Shown: positions 22,277 to 34,286, numbered from the stretch's first letter. The stretch: 64,000 nucleotides of DNA from Alopecurus myosuroides (GCA_028641055.1 CM054060.1:239782833-239846832), one strand, 5' to 3'. Notes: generated by a model not told the origin, from the sequence alone. Made by a program: numbers and translations.

Positions 22277-23149
22277 TGTCAGGCCTATGGATACCAGGTT
22301 ATCCTGACCCGTCTGCTGCGGCCCAGCGTGGTGGGCGCTCGTAGGTCCACCAGACTTGTCTCACAGTGAGAAACCGCCTCAAGGAGGCTCAGTCCTCGCC
22401 AGAGCCCTATCAGCAGGAGGATGACTCATCTGGGGGGACCCGTCGCCTCGTGCTTGGGGAGGAGCTCGACCACACCATCCGCTCCTCCCGAGAGAGCCTA
22501 TCCTCTGTAGAGGAGACAAAGCATGTGCGGCTGATGCACGACCTCTGCGCGCTGACGGAGGAGCCAGAGAGCCGCAGGGGTCGCCTTGGCAGCAGTTGCC
22601 GTTTTTCATGTATAAAGCGTGGGCGACAGCCTCCGACACCAAGGTGCCACCCCAAGGCTTCCTCTTCGGTGCAAGGAGACCAACAAGATGCTACAAGACG
22701 GAGGAAACATCACAAGATGCCCCCACTGGTCTGCCATGGACGATGGTGATGTCCTCGACGATCAAGACCAAGCAGACGACGAAGAGCTCGGCTTGTCTCC
22801 ACTTTGACACCTTGTGGTAGCCCTTTCTTTCCAAATAAGGGGGAAGGAGGTCCATACTCCAGTATAAGAGGAGCCCCTTGGCCTCAATTCACTCGGAGCC
22901 CTCTTAGTCTGACTCGAGGACAAGCTTGCATCTTATACTGTAACTACATTAGTGCAATCCATCAGACAAGAAGGAGTAGGGTTTGACACCGCAAGGTGGA
23001 CTGGACTTGGATAAACTCCTCGTGTCACCATTGTCGCCGGTCCCAAGCTTTTCTCGCGAAGCCTTATCAAGTGGTGTAGGCAGTGTGGTTAGCCCCGAGT
23101 GTTCGGACCTCTAGAGAGATCATGTCACCTGCCAGACCACTCTCCGACA
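22277..23149 (+). repeat. A 5' LTR
   Basis: Starts TGTCAGGCCTATGGATACCA and ends CTCTCCGACA. It is followed at 23151 by the primer-binding stretch TTGGCGCGCCAAGTAGGGGG. TATA-like AGTATAAGAGG lies at 22861. Partner: 31497-32362. Confidence 0.85.
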
Positions 23150-23150
23150 T

Positions 23151-23170
23151 TTGGCGCGCCAAGTAGGGGG
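23151..23170 (+). promoter_or_regulatory. Primer-binding region of element A
   Basis: TTGGCGCGCCAAGTAGGGGG begins two bases after the LTR. Very similar text follows the 5' LTRs of C (52127 on) and B (minus strand, from 60484). The primer tRNA was not identified. Confidence 0.65.
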
Positions 23171-23199
23171 ATAAGGCACTCCTTCACTTCCTCGTCGCC

Positions 23200-24126
23200 A
23201 TGGTACCAGCCACCCGGACCAGCCCTCGCCCCCGCCATTCCGAGCGCGCTCGCGGAAGGGGCCAGGTCTACCCGACCGACAACGACGACACGCAACGCCG
23301 TGACCCCACCGGTGCTGATGGCGCACTCGACGTCGAGGATGAAGCCTCATCCTACTCGTCGCAGCAAGATGCACCTGTGTCTTAGAATCCGTACCACCAC
23401 AGTCAGGAACACAGGGACGCCGGGAGTAGCTCTACTGCTGGCCGAGCAGCAGCTTGCGCACCCGCCCGCACTGAAAGGGTATGCCGCATGGCTCGCCCGC
23501 CTCCAGGAGCTCATCAGTGCCGCAAACGCCCCCCCTACAGCAGTCCTGGGGAGGTGACACTGGCCAGCCTAAGATAGTGGCAGCTCATGAAGCGCAACCC
23601 CCTTCCCACGGTGCAACCTCGTCGGTGCAAGGCGATCCCCGCACCACGTTCCCTGACAAGGCACACATCACCAAGGTGCCTGACAAAAGCAACAATAGTT
23701 GCTAGATCTTGCACACCCCGCCAGACGCATGCGTGCATATCGAACTCAGCCAAGAGCGCAAACAACGCACCATCCGCGAGCTCGCCAGAGCCGGCCGCAC
23801 CAACCACCCGGCGGACATTGACGCACACGCCACGATCTACGTCGGGGGCTGCCTCATGTTCACCAAGCCACTTCGCACGGTCGCATGGCCGCCGAAGTTC
23901 AACCCGACGTTGCCATCCTGCTACAACGGCACCACTCCTCCCCTTGAATTCCTGTAGCTGTACAGCCTCAGTGTGTGCGCCGCAGAGGAGGACAACAAGT
24001 GCATGGCCAACTGACTACCCATGGCGCTCAAGGGGGCCGCTCTCATATGGCTCATGAACCTGCCAGAGGGGTCCATGGGGCCGTACGAAGAGATGTGCCT
24101 CGGCTTCGTCGCCAACTTCAAGGGAT
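23200..24126 (+). pseudogene. A gag, N-terminal part
   Basis: The ATG at 23200 lies 29 bases after the primer region and opens a proline/arginine/serine-rich leader, with a stop at 23383-23385. Later pieces include YAAWLARLQELI (23480 on), an IYVGGCLMFTKPL block near 23840, and the start of the gag core with GAALIWLMNLPEGS near 24035. A TAG at 23955-23957 replaces a CAG found in C. At least two frames are needed, so the copy is dead. Gag would form the particle shell. The segment stops at the CACTA insertion inside the gag core; the core resumes at 25671. Confidence 0.7.
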
Positions 24127-25667
24127 CACTAGTACAGAAAGGGTCATCTGTGGCGCACCAAATTTGAAGGGGTGCGCCACAAAATCACGCCACAATTTTT
24201 TTTCTGTGGCGCACCCTGGCCGTGCGCCATAGAAATGTCAATTCTGTGGCGCACCTCAGCCGTGCGCCACAAAAATTTGCAATTTTGTGGCGCACCAAGT
24301 AGGGGTGCGCCATAGATTTTTTTTTGAATTTCAAAAAAAAAAAAAGCGGCCAGATCTAGATCTAGATCTAGCCGCCGGAATTTCGGTGAAATTTTAAAAT
24401 TTCGTCGGAGCTCGTCGGGTGCCGTTGTGACCGTGGCCTTAGGTGGAGGATGGGGGTCACCGGAGTTGGTGGAGGAGTAGAAGCTCGCCAGAGGTGGTGG
24501 AGGAGGAGGAGGAGCTCGCCGGAGGTGGTGCTGGGGGAGGTCACCGGAGTTGGTGGAGGAGGAGAAGCTCGATTGAGGTGGTGGTGGAGGAGGAGGAGGA
24601 GGAGGAGCTCGCCGGAGGTGGTGGTGGAGGAGGAGGAGGAGCTCGCCGGAGGTGATGGTGGAGGAGGAGGAGGAGGAGCTCGCCGGAGTTGGTGGTGGAG
24701 GAGGAGGAGGAGGAGAGGTGGTGGTGGAGGAGGGGGAGGAGGAGAAGGAGAGGTGGTGGTGGAGTGGGAGGTGGAGAGGAGAAGTAGGAGGTGGATATGA
24801 GAAGTGGAGGAGAAGTGGAGATGTGAAATGAGAGAAAGGAGAGAAGGAGAAATAAGAGGGAGAAGGAGAGGTGTTGGTGGGCAGGATTCAATTTCGAATC
24901 CTGCCCAACAATTCTATGGCGCACAAGTGTAGGGGTGCGCCACGGATTTTTTTTCTTTTTTTTATTTTCTAGTAAAAAAATCTTCAAACGGCTATAACTT
25001 TTTTCCTTTTGAAATTTGGCGATTCTAAAAAAAAAGCTCACAGGCCGAAGGCGAGTGAGGTTGGGTTCCTTTTTCTCTCTAGTTTTTTTTTGATAGCTTG
25101 ATCATTTTTTTCCCACATCGTATGCAAAAGTTATGCCCATTTTACTTTTTTTAACGAACTTTTGCTCAGAAAGTCGAAATTCTTATTTCAAAATTTGATT
25201 AAAAAGTAGACTTTAAACTCTCCGTGCATCTATAAGGGATTTATTTTTTGATGCTTTTTAGACCTCCAACTCTCCCGTGAAAAACTAGAAATGGCGTTCC
25301 GAGGGGGGGTGGAGTTTGTGCGTGTGGACAGAAAATTTGGGGATGAGAATTCTGTGGCGCACATGACAGTGGTGCGCCACATAAATGTCATAATTCTGTG
25401 GCGCACTAACCACCATGCGCCACAGAATATGAGTGGTGCAATGGTTGGTGTGGGCCGCAACATATTTTTGTGGCGCACCCCTGTCCCGTGCGCCACAGAA
25501 TTCCTTTTTTCTGTGGCGCATCCCTGTCCCGTGCGTCACAGAATTCCTCTTTTCTGTGGCGCATACCCCCCCCCCCCTCCGTGCGCCACAAAAATATATT
25601 TCTGTGGCGCATGGCTGCTTGGTGCGCGACAAAAGCTGTTCCATAGAAAGGCACTTCTCTACTAGTG
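24127..25667. mobile_element. Non-autonomous CACTA transposon inside A gag
   Basis: 1541 bp, terminal inverted repeats CACTAGTACAG and CTCTACTAGTG, TSD GAT at 24124-24126 and 25668-25670. Subterminal regions carry many copies of TGTGGCGCACC and its inverse GGTGCGCCACA, typical of CACTA transposase-binding arrays. No transposase is present. ORFs read across the GGA-rich and GGCGCACC repeats are artefacts of repeats. Taking the element and one GAT away restores the gag frame shared with C. Confidence 0.92.
24440..24870 (+). repeat. Purine-rich GGA/GGT minisatellite inside the CACTA element
   Basis: About 400 bases strongly purine-biased on the plus strand, made of GGAGGAGGAG runs alternating with GAGCTCGCCGGAGGTGG units, then GAGAAG-type repeats. 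Long ORFs in this stretch on both strands reflect the triplet repeat only. Confidence 0.85.
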
Positions 25668-25670
25668 GAT

Positions 25671-27342
25671 CGTACAAGCGTCCCCTCACCTACAACGACC
25701 TTCGCGGCATCCGCAAGCGCCCTAGCGAGACACTTCGCCGGTACCTACAACGCTTCATCCAGAAGCGAACACAATCGCCCGCATCACCGATGCAACATCT
25801 CCGCCTTCCATGAAGGGGTCACCAACGAGCGCGTGCCAGAAGAGCTCATCATCAGGGATGACCTCACCCTCACCGTCAAGCTTGTGGACATGGCCGACAG
25901 GTGTGCCAAGGCCGAGGAAGGGTGCCTCTTCAGGCGCAACACCCCAGCCGACGAGTCCAAGCTAGTGGCTTCCAAGGCCAAGGCCAAGACACAGAGCAAA
26001 GACATGGACGCCAAGCACAAGGCTCCGGCCGTCCTGGCGACAGAGCCAGAGTGCAAGCATGGCCGCAGCGATGCCGCTCCCGTGGCAGGAAACCGCCCCT
26101 TCTGGCGTTCCACAGAATGCACTACCACTCCACGGAGGACTGCTTCTAGCTGGAGAAGATGCGAGGAGACCGCCTCATGAGGAGTGTCCAGGAGGACTAC
26201 TCTAGAGGCGAGAGCTGGTGCAGTCCTGGACAAGGAGGTGGACGCGGTGGCGGTCGGTGGGAGGAGCATGGCCCGAACAAATACAACAAGTACATCAACT
26301 ATAACACCAACACTAGAGGCTACAACAACTACTACCATCATTTCCTCAGCAGCCGCAGCAGCAGCGCCCACCGCTGCAGCGTCCCAACCCAACAACTCCT
26401 CAGGTGAACACTGTCGCACATCATCACCCTCAGGGGAACCCGGGCCATGGCGAGGAACACTACGGGGGTCTCAACGCTACATCGCATGCATCCTTGGCAG
26501 AGCACAAGCTCCCCTCTCCAACCGCCACTTCAAGAAAATCTCGCCCGAGATCAACGCCGTCGTCCTTGGAGTAGAGGCGGCCAAACCTCTAAAGTGGTCC
26601 GAACAGAAGGTCTCCTTCGATGTTCGCGACCACCCCATGTCCATAAGGACCATGGGCACCATTCCCCTGGTCTGCACCCCTACCATTAACAACATCGCCA
26701 TCACCAAGCCGCCCCTTGATGGGGGTGCATGCCTCAACGTCATCTCGATGGAGATGTTTGAGAAGATGGAAGTGCCCTACGAGCACTTGGCTCCCATGAG
26801 GCCGTTAACCGGCATCACCGATGAAATACGGTTCCCCTAGGACCTTGTGCGCCTTTGCATTCACGCTCGACACTCGTCAGAACTACATCACCGAGACCCT
26901 CGACTTCGTCGTGACACACATCGCCCTCCCCTACAATGCCATACTTGGCTACCCAACCCTCGCCAAGTCCATGGCCGTGACGCACCACGCGTACAACATC
27001 GCCAAGCTATATGGGCCCGCTTGGACCATCCATGGCGAGGTGGAGGACGTGATGTGCTCCGTCGAGCGAGCCTACAAGGAGGTGGCAAGCTTGCACCATG
27101 CCGACAAAGACGACGTGGGACACCTCGACGAGGTCCCCAAGAAACGGCTGCTATTCTCTCCAGAGGTTGCAGCTACCCAGAAGACCTCCCGAGCGCTAGA
27201 GGCGCCACCTCTTTCCATGAGAGCGTGCCTCCCTAGTCATGAGAGCTTCTACCTACACAAGTGGGAGCCCCGTTCCGGCGGGGCAAACTTTTGCTACTCG
27301 AGGGTGCCACATGGCCACTACATCCTCGAGCTGTGCACCTGA
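25671..27342 (+). pseudogene. A gag C-terminal part and aspartic protease
   Basis: Continues the gag core (YNDLRGIRKRPSETLRRYLQ), then an alanine/lysine linker and an H-rich zinc-finger-like block near 26115-26145. A TAG at 26147-26149 follows, where B has CAG. After an asparagine-rich stretch the protease begins: LDGGACLNVIS near 26715 is the DGG-type active site of plant gypsy proteases. The block with LPYNAILGYPTLAKSMAVTHH follows near 26930. A stop in the spacer (TGA 27340-27342) ends it. No RT follows; the next coding sequence is on the other strand. Several frames are needed. Confidence 0.75.
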
Positions 27343-28200
27343 TCTCGCGCGAGTATCAGCCCCATGACGATGGGAGTCCCATGTCTGCATGGTGACCTCA
27401 AGTGCTTCTTGGGGGACCACGAGGCCACGACATCCCCAAGCGGTTTGTAAAAGAACAAATGTCTCTCCCTAGCAGTAAAATCAGTTGCTTTCTCGAGCAA
27501 TTCTCTCTCTTTTGCATGTCGGCATGCTTTGATCTCTACATCCAACACACTCATGAGCATTCATCTTAGCATGCATACTTCCTATCTCTAAGGGAGGCGT
27601 GCGAGTGAGTCTTCTTCACGAGAGCATGCCACGAGCGGGGGTTGGAACGGTGTATGCGTACAGGTCGCTACTGTACACAACACCTCGCCAAGTTCCTTGG
27701 TGCAGTTCTCCTCCTGAGATCCTCATGAAGGAGCAGTCAAACACACACTCCTCTAGAAAACACAAATGATTGCAGATGATCACACTCCCTGGAAAGAAGC
27801 GCGCAGCCCGCTACAAGGAGCTTAGAGAGGTCCCCACAGGGGATAACAAGAAACCATCCACAAAGGACACAAGAAAAGTGTCTCGAAGGACACCTCCACA
27901 CAAAAGCTAAGTCTCACCACTAAAGAGTATCCAGAGACGCATACAAAAGCATAGTAAACAAGGGTCACATAACAACCTACTCATGATGTTCATAATTGTT
28001 CACCCATTCTCTACTTTGGGCACTAGGAACACGAAGCCACCAATCAAACAGTGGAATGGTGGTCCTTGGAGTCTTCCGTGTTGCCGACTGAAGCTCCCGC
28101 TTCACTGCACGAGCGGACTGCTTCGGCCCCTTCAGCGGGTTGAATGCCTCGGTGAAGGAATCACATCAGCACACACCCTGCATCGGAGAGTCTCCTGGTC
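27343..28200. other. Convergent spacer of element A
   Basis: Non-coding stretch between the end of protease (plus) and the end of the reverse ORF (minus). A perfect palindrome CTCGCGCGAG lies at 27344-27353, also present in C at 54570-54579. AT-rich text after 27440 may hold 3' ends of both transcripts. The B and C counterparts are 48019-49016 and 54241-55293. Confidence 0.55.
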
Positions 28201-31185
28201 TTCATCAGGTATCAGCACCGAAGCTTTCTGAAGTCAAAGAGGGGATCGGGACAGAGAAGCTAGGTGAAGGCGTGGGTGACTGCCACTGCCAAGAACCAGT
28301 GGTTCTCCTTGTTTAGGACCTCATCCAGACTGTGGACCTCCTCCTCGAGTGTGTGAGGAACTGCACGAAGTAGTGGACACAGCCGGCACCATCATATTCG
28401 CGCGGGAGGTTCGACGTCTCGACTTGAAGACGGCCAAGAATTGTGTGAGCGCTACGGACAACCTGGCAGAGAAGCCCCTCGAACTGGCGCTTAACCTCGC
28501 GTGCTTGCTTGGTGAAGGCCCGGCGCTCTTCGCCTCCCTCGACGAGCGGGGCGATCTGTTCCTACAGGGCGAGTATGTCAGCCTGGTAGCTCGCGGCCTC
28601 CTTGGCCACATGCTTCTTCGCTCTCTTCTCGCCGTCACGCTCCCGACGGCTCTGGCGCAGATCCTTTTCAAGGCTACTGATATTCTTCCCTAGCTCCCTC
28701 TCCGCTGGACGAACTTGGTCTCTTGATCCTTGGTCTTCTGGCCAAACTCCTTCAGGAGTTCCTTGCGGATGGCCGCGCGGCCAGCCTCAACCTGCTTGTG
28801 GATCCCTGGCTCCCGCTCGGCTTTCATTATGCCAAGCCGAGCATTGCAGGCATCAATGTTCCTCTGGTTGCGGTCCTCCACTTCCCGCACCCCTAAGTCC
28901 ATGGTCTCGAGACGCTCCCGTTCAAGGCTGAGCTCGATCTCCGCCTAGGCGATCGCCTCCTCCCGCTCCATGATATCCCTCTCATCCACCAAGAGTCTTT
29001 CCTCTATAAAAGAAAGGCTCCCCTCCAGCGCCTGGGTTTTCTCGACAAGCTGCTCTAGGCGCGCCTCGCGAAGGGCAGGCTTCTCCTCTTGCTCCCGACA
29101 GCGGAGGACCTCTAGCTCGTGTTAGCTCTTCTCGAGGCGGAGCTCCTCCCGGCCATCCTACACGCTCGCTAAAGTTTTCTTGGCCTCTTCCAGCGATGCG
29201 GAGGCATCTTGACGCTGCTGCTCAACTCCCCTGAGCATCGCCTGCCTTGCCTCCACTACAGCCTTCTCCTGTGAGCTGTCGGACGTGACCACCTCTCCGA
29301 GCTGACCGCCCAGAAGCTCAAGACGCTCGTACTCCTTGGCCAAGGATGCTGCCTGGGAGTTGGCGAGGGACCGTACAATGTCGTTGACTTGCTGCATCGG
29401 GTCGTCGGTGAAACCGTCCAAGTTGGGTCGCGGCAGCGAAAGACCAACTGGGACAAATGATCCTCGCGAGACACCAGGCCGAGGTCCTCGTTAGGCGTTG
29501 GCCCCGACGCTGATGCAATCACAATCGCTCGCCTCCCCGGCACGGCTTCAACACCTCCTGCTGCTACGGGGGCTAAGGGAGCCATGGCACGCCCCACCCC
29601 CAAGTCAGGCTGCCCCCATCCTCTCCCACAGGGGCTCCTCCATCCACGACCAGTCTTGGGGACGCGAGCGCCATGCTTGGCGAAGGTGAGCGGGCGTGCA
29701 CCGGCCCAGTCACAATTGTGCGTAGGGACATAGACTCTCCCTGGCCAGCGCACACCGAGTCAAGACCCACAGTTGAAGCGGAGGTATCCGGCGCCACACC
29801 AGGCACGGCCGCGGAACCGGGACCTTGTTGCTAGTACCCTGCTGCAACGTCATCTTCCTGAGCACTATGGAGCAGGGGAAACCCGTCAATTCACCATGAA
29901 AGGAGCGAGAAAAGAAGTAAGTAACTGAACTCTCACCTTCCTGTGGAGCGCCACACCCTGGGCTGACGCCCAGAGAGGAGGGACCTACCAACGCTGGCGC
30001 CGATAGGGTCGGGTGGGGTAACATCGCATCTCTGCCTCTTCCTCGAGCGGGTCTCGCATGACGCCTCGCCGGGTCTTCATCATCTTTTGGCCTCGACCGC
30101 CGCGAGGGGACGACGCGGAAGCCATCTCCGGCCTTGTCTTCATCATCATCTTGAGAGATCACCATCGCCCGACGCCCGCTCGACAAAAAAGCCGCCGACT
30201 CTGCACCTGGATCAAGGGCATGGCCTTCAGCGCTCTCCTGAGTAAAGTCTAGTGCGTAAGGGTTATCCTCGCGCCACTTGGTCCCCACGGCGAGGGGGCT
30301 CCATTGATCGACGCATGACATCATGGCCACAATCACCTCCCTCTCCTCCACAGGGAGGTCATAGAGGGGGGTCATGTTAGGAAGGAACCTCGACGACGAC
30401 TCCTCGGCTAGAAGCATGCGCAGCGCGCTCTCGAAGGACCGAAGCTGGAAGTGCCGGTTGTCGAGCCTCATCGCGTCCCCAACACCGGAGTACACCCACA
30501 TGCACCTCTCGTGGCGCTGCAGAGGGGCGACGCGCCGCTCAACAAACTCACTCACATGCATGGAGAAGGTGAGGCCCTCGTCATACAGCACATTCATGCG
30601 CTCCATCAGAGGCCTCATGCTGGCTCCACAAAGCTCCTCTTGGCCCCATTCTAAGTGTCTCGAGGGTGATGAAGAGGGAAAATCGAGAAGGTCGCATACC
30701 TCACCGGCGTCAGCGTACATCCATCGGGTGTGAAAGCTAGGATCCTCGTCTGGAACGTCCATCTGGGGAAACACCGCACCCAGTCCGGGGCTGGAAGGAA
30801 GGGGACGTCTCCCAAGCTGGGCTCTTTGGTGTCCGCGCGCAACTCGAAGAAGCAGCGGAAGAAGGCCACCAAAGGTCTCACACTCAGGAACACCTCGTAG
30901 TATAAGGTGAACACTGAAAGGATGAGGATGGAGTTGGGGTGGAGATGAAGCGGATTAATCTTGTAGTGAGCAAGAATGACAAGGAAGAAGGAGGAGAAGG
31001 GAGATCAACCCAACCAGGATTGCCCTGTAGAGGAATGGGTACGATGACGGAGAGAGAGTTTTAAGATCCACCGTACCCGCATGAAGAACAGTTGCCCCGT
31101 GCTCGTTGGAAGCATGGGCCGCCATGTGCGTGGCCCTATTCATCATGTCAGAGCCAATGCTTGATGCTTCTATCAGAGGAACCAT
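28201..31185 (-). pseudogene. A reverse-strand ORF (Transposase_28-like, coiled coil)
   Basis: Antisense to A gag-protease, starting beside the 3' LTR. ATG at 31185 (frame open upstream to 31350). The N-terminal domain has LHLHPNSILILSVFTLYYEVF and PLVAFFRCFFELR, with a frameshift near 30960. The longest open part (30774-29937) carries the helical middle with RRVAPLQRHERCMWVYSGVG and an acidic then RR/KDD-rich linker resembling a nuclear signal. A putative intron (29854-29936, GTGAG...AG) follows. A serine/proline-rich region and a coiled-coil block (29420-28400) lead to the C-terminal motif EEEVHSLDEVLNKENHW near 28320. Function unknown; a structural or nucleic-acid-binding role is only a guess. 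It is broken by frameshifts. Confidence 0.7.
29854..29936 (-). other. Putative intron in the A reverse ORF
   Basis: Donor GAAG|GTGAGAG and acceptor GGAAG|ATGACG on the minus strand, 83 bp. C (57508-57565) and B (32660-32719) have a GT-starting interval at the same place, each followed by an ATG in the matching position. Read-through is also open here, so splicing is an inference from conservation. Confidence 0.5.
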
Positions 31186-31496
31186 GGAGGCAATGACTGG
31201 AAGCAGGGTCAGAAGCGGGATCGGGATATGTGGAGGCTCTAACAGAGTGGAAGACAAAGAGAGAAGGCGAAGCTGGAGAAAGCGGGAGAGGAAGTGGAGA
31301 TCCGAAGCATCGGCTCGGTCTTCTAGGCTCCCATGACGGTCTGGCTGCATAGGGAGCCATTTCCACCCACGTCCATAGGTCGTGGAGTGTCATGCGGGAA
31401 TCGTCGCGCAACGTGCCCATGGCTGGCCCGACAGCGGTTGGCCCCACGACGTCTCGTCTCTACCAGCCATGTCTCCATCGTGCGCCCGGGGGCTAC

Positions 31497-32362
31497 TGCC
31501 AGGCCTATGGATACCAAGGTATCCAGCGGCCCAGCCTAGTGGGCGCTTGTAGGTCCACCGCACTTGTCTCACGGTGAGAAACCGCCTCAAGGAGGCTCAG
31601 TCCTTGCCAGATCCCTATCAGCAGGAGGCTGACTCTTTTGGGGGGAACTCTGTCGCCTCGTGCTTGGGGAGGAGCTCTACCCCGCCATCTGCTCCTCCCG
31701 GAGAGCCTATCCTCTGTACAGGAGATAGAGCATGTGCGGCTGACGCGCGCACCTCTGCACGCTAACGGAGGAGCCGCATGGGTTGCTTTGGCGGCAGTTG
31801 ACGTTTTCAAGTATAAAGCGTGGGCGACAGCCGCAGACACCAGGGCGCCGCCCCAGGACTTCCTGTTTGGTGCAAGAAGACCAGGACGCCGCTACAAGAC
31901 GGAGGAAATGTCACTATATGCCCCCACTGCCCCTCCATGGATAGTGGCGCTATCCTCGACGAGCAAGACCAATAGACGACGCAGAGCTCGGCTGGTCTCC
32001 ATGTTGGCACCTTGTGGTATCTGTTTCTTGCCAAATGAGTAGGAATGAGATCCAAACGGCAGTATAAGAGGAGCCCCTTTGCCCTTGTAGAAAGAGACCT
32101 CAATTCACTTGGAGCCCTCTTAGTTTGACTCGAGCACAAGCTCGCATCTTGTACTGTAACTACAACAGTGCAATTCATCAGACAAGCATGAGTAGGGTTT
32201 TACCCCGCTAGGTGTCCTGAACATGGATAAACTCCCCGTACCATTTTCCCTGGTTCCAAGCTTTCCTTGCGAAGCCTTCTTAAGAGTTGTATGCAGTGTG
32301 GTTAGCCCCCATTGTTCAAACCTCTAGAGAGATCCTGTCACTTGACATACCACTCTCCGAGA
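31497..32362 (+). repeat. A 3' LTR
   Basis: Starts TGCCAGGCCTATGGATACCA (start mutated from TGTCAG) and ends CTCTCCGAGA (end mutated from ACA). The TSD GGCTC follows. TATA-like AGTATAAGAGG is near 32062. The conserved GGGGGCTAC just before the start is the likely polypurine tract. Confidence 0.85.
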
Positions 32363-32367
32363 GGCTC

Positions 32368-34286
32368 GGGCCCTGTTGCGGAGGGGTCGGAGAGGACATC
32401 GAGGAAGCGTCTTCTTGTGGAGATCTCCTCCGGTGATGAGCAGGAGGAGGGGGAGAGAGCGAGTCTTTCAAGGACTCAAGTGCCTCACCCTACTGTATGC
32501 TCAATCGCGCGATGATGTGGACCAGCATGTAATCGCGAGGTGAAGAGAGTGCGTCTTGCGGGTGCCGATCTACACACATGTGCCTCTCTCGCGACTTGGG
32601 TTCCTGGCGCGCCCATCCTCTAGGAGACGCTCAGCGAGGACGTGGCTGTACACTATTAGGTGCTTTGTCAAGGTGACCCTCTCCGCACCTTACCAAAAAT
32701 GGTGCTGATTTTTTCGGTGATGTAGGTCCTTCCCCAAGAAGTCGAACGTGTTGGGGGCTATGCCTACCACTTCTCCCAAGGTCATGCCGCCGCCCGCGCC
32801 TGCTTCTGCGGCTGATAGGGGCATAGGGGCGGTGAGTGCTGTGAGGGACTCGCCCCTGCTTAGCGCCAACTCTCTTGTGTTGGAGGAGAGGTAGGACCCC
32901 ATGCAGTCGCCGCCTGCTCAAGAGGACGAGGGGGACGCCGATCAAGCTGACCCTATGGCCGGGAAGAGGGAAGTGTCCGAGGCAGCGAAGGAGGTCGCCC
33001 CCGAGCAGGAGATGGATGGCGACGAAGGATCCTCCTCACCGAGGACTAGTGCCTCGCCGGGGGACGGTGGCGAGATCCCTCTTGAGGCTGCCCTGCCTCA
33101 AGCTTGTATGGGGGCGACAGAGGCTCTTTACGCCGCGATCTAGGACTAAGCCCCTGAGCCCGATGGTGTTGGTGCTCCCACAGGCCAAGTGACAGACGCC
33201 CCAGAAGTGTGTGTTCCTCTTCCCCTTCAGGCATCCCAGAGATGTGTCTTGTGGTACCACCAAAGTCGTCCGTCGAGGCACCCCGCGAGGGTGATATCGG
33301 CGCATGTCTCAGTGAGCTTGGGGACGAGGAGGTGGAGGTTCTGGCGCCTGGAGCGAGGGAGGAGAGTGCCTCTCCTCCTCCGCTGCCTTCGGCCACAGGT
33401 GGCGCTTATGGTTACGTAGCTGGCACTCCCACCAAGAAGTCGCTGCGGTGGAGAAAGAGCTTGAGGACACCCCCACTTTGGGGCCCGACGGCTCGTTCTT
33501 GGCTGACGATTTGTTTGAAGACTTGATGTAGTTTGACCGCTGGTCCATGCGAGTCTGTTCTGGAGGCCCTCCTGAGCTTTACTCTGACGATTCCATGTTT
33601 GGGATTGCGAGGGATGTCTTAGACGTGCTACAGGTCAGTGCGAGTACGCACGCCTTCCTTTTCAACAAGGAGAGCTGGCGTCTCGAAAAACTTGGCGCCT
33701 GGTTCCGTAAGGTGGTGTTATTGTGCCGCGATAGGGAGAACACCGTGCAGTCTGTCCGCCGCTAGAAGCTTAAGAAGGTCCAGCGGGAGTGTGAGGACTC
33801 GGCTTGGGAAGCAGCAGCGTCCCTTGAGGAGGCCAAGAACGCGCTGGTTGCGGCTAAGGTGCACAAGGAGATACTCCGTTTGGAGAGGGACGGGAATCAA
33901 CAGAAATATAACGAGTGGGCCCTCGGCCGCTAGGAGCAGGAGGATACCCTTGCTCTCCGCAAGAAGGCCCTTGACTCCCACGCAGATGAGCTTAAGTCTC
34001 GCAAAGAATCACTTGCCACCAGGGAGGAGGAGACCTAGGCCCTTGAGAACGTGGTCAAGAAGCGCAAATCAGAGGTCGACCAACTTGTGGAAGATGTCAA
34101 CGACGAGAGAGAATGCATCGAGAAGCTAGACCACAACCTGAAGGTTGTCCAAGAAAAACAGCAGAATCTCGTCGAGGAGCAAATTTGGGAAGGGTGCAAA
34201 ACATACCGCAAAGTTCTTGACGTGGATTTCAAAGGCAGGCTCCAGCAGCACAAGGAAGAATCCGACAAGGCCGAGCAGGCACTGCT
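32368..34286 (+). pseudogene. B reverse-strand ORF, middle part (linker, intron, coiled coil)
   Basis: Resumes directly after element A. First comes a basic/acidic linker (SRKRLLVEISSGDEQ near 32400). A putative intron (32660-32719) follows, then an acidic region (32901-33143) matching C around 57230-57330. At 33560-33765 comes a block with GGPPELYSDDSMFGI and LEKLGAWFRKVVLLCR, nearly identical in C. From 33766 to 34286 the sequence is a charged, heptad-rich coiled coil. A TAG at 33763-33765 replaces CAG of C, and another TAG occurs at 34036-34038. The segment is cut at 34286 by the tandem array. Frames change at least twice. Confidence 0.72.
32660..32719 (+). other. Putative intron in the B reverse ORF (acceptor lost)
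   Basis: Aligned to C, the donor is kept (TATTAG|GTGC) but the acceptor AG reads TG before ATGTAGGTCC. 60 bp. The flanking exons keep the same order and frame as in C. Confidence 0.4.

Larger units (their letters stand above)
22277..32362 (+). mobile_element. Element A: pol-less gypsy-like LTR element with antisense ORF
   Basis: 10.09 kb, TSD GGCTC at 22272-22276 and 32363-32367. It has a 5' LTR (873 bp), gag-protease on the plus strand interrupted by a CACTA element, a spacer, an opposite-strand ORF and a 3' LTR (866 bp). It shows no RT, RNase H or integrase. It is inserted in the reverse-strand ORF of element B, in opposite orientation to B. The LTRs differ clearly from each other and from those of B and C, so A is old and a separate subfamily. 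Confidence 0.88.

Noticed and set aside
24443..25041. Long ORFs on both strands with glycine/serine/arginine runs
   Set aside because: They come from the GGA/GGT repeat of the CACTA element, which lacks stop codons in several frames.
25285..25813. Overlapping ORFs with repeated CGAP/VAHP/ATEF-type strings
   Set aside because: They are translations of the CACTA subterminal repeat GGCGCACC in different frames and not a repeat protein.
25784..26419. 211-codon minus-strand ORF opposite A gag
   Set aside because: It is a shadow of the GC-rich gag on the plus strand, which carries the recognisable motifs. The real reverse ORF of A starts further right.
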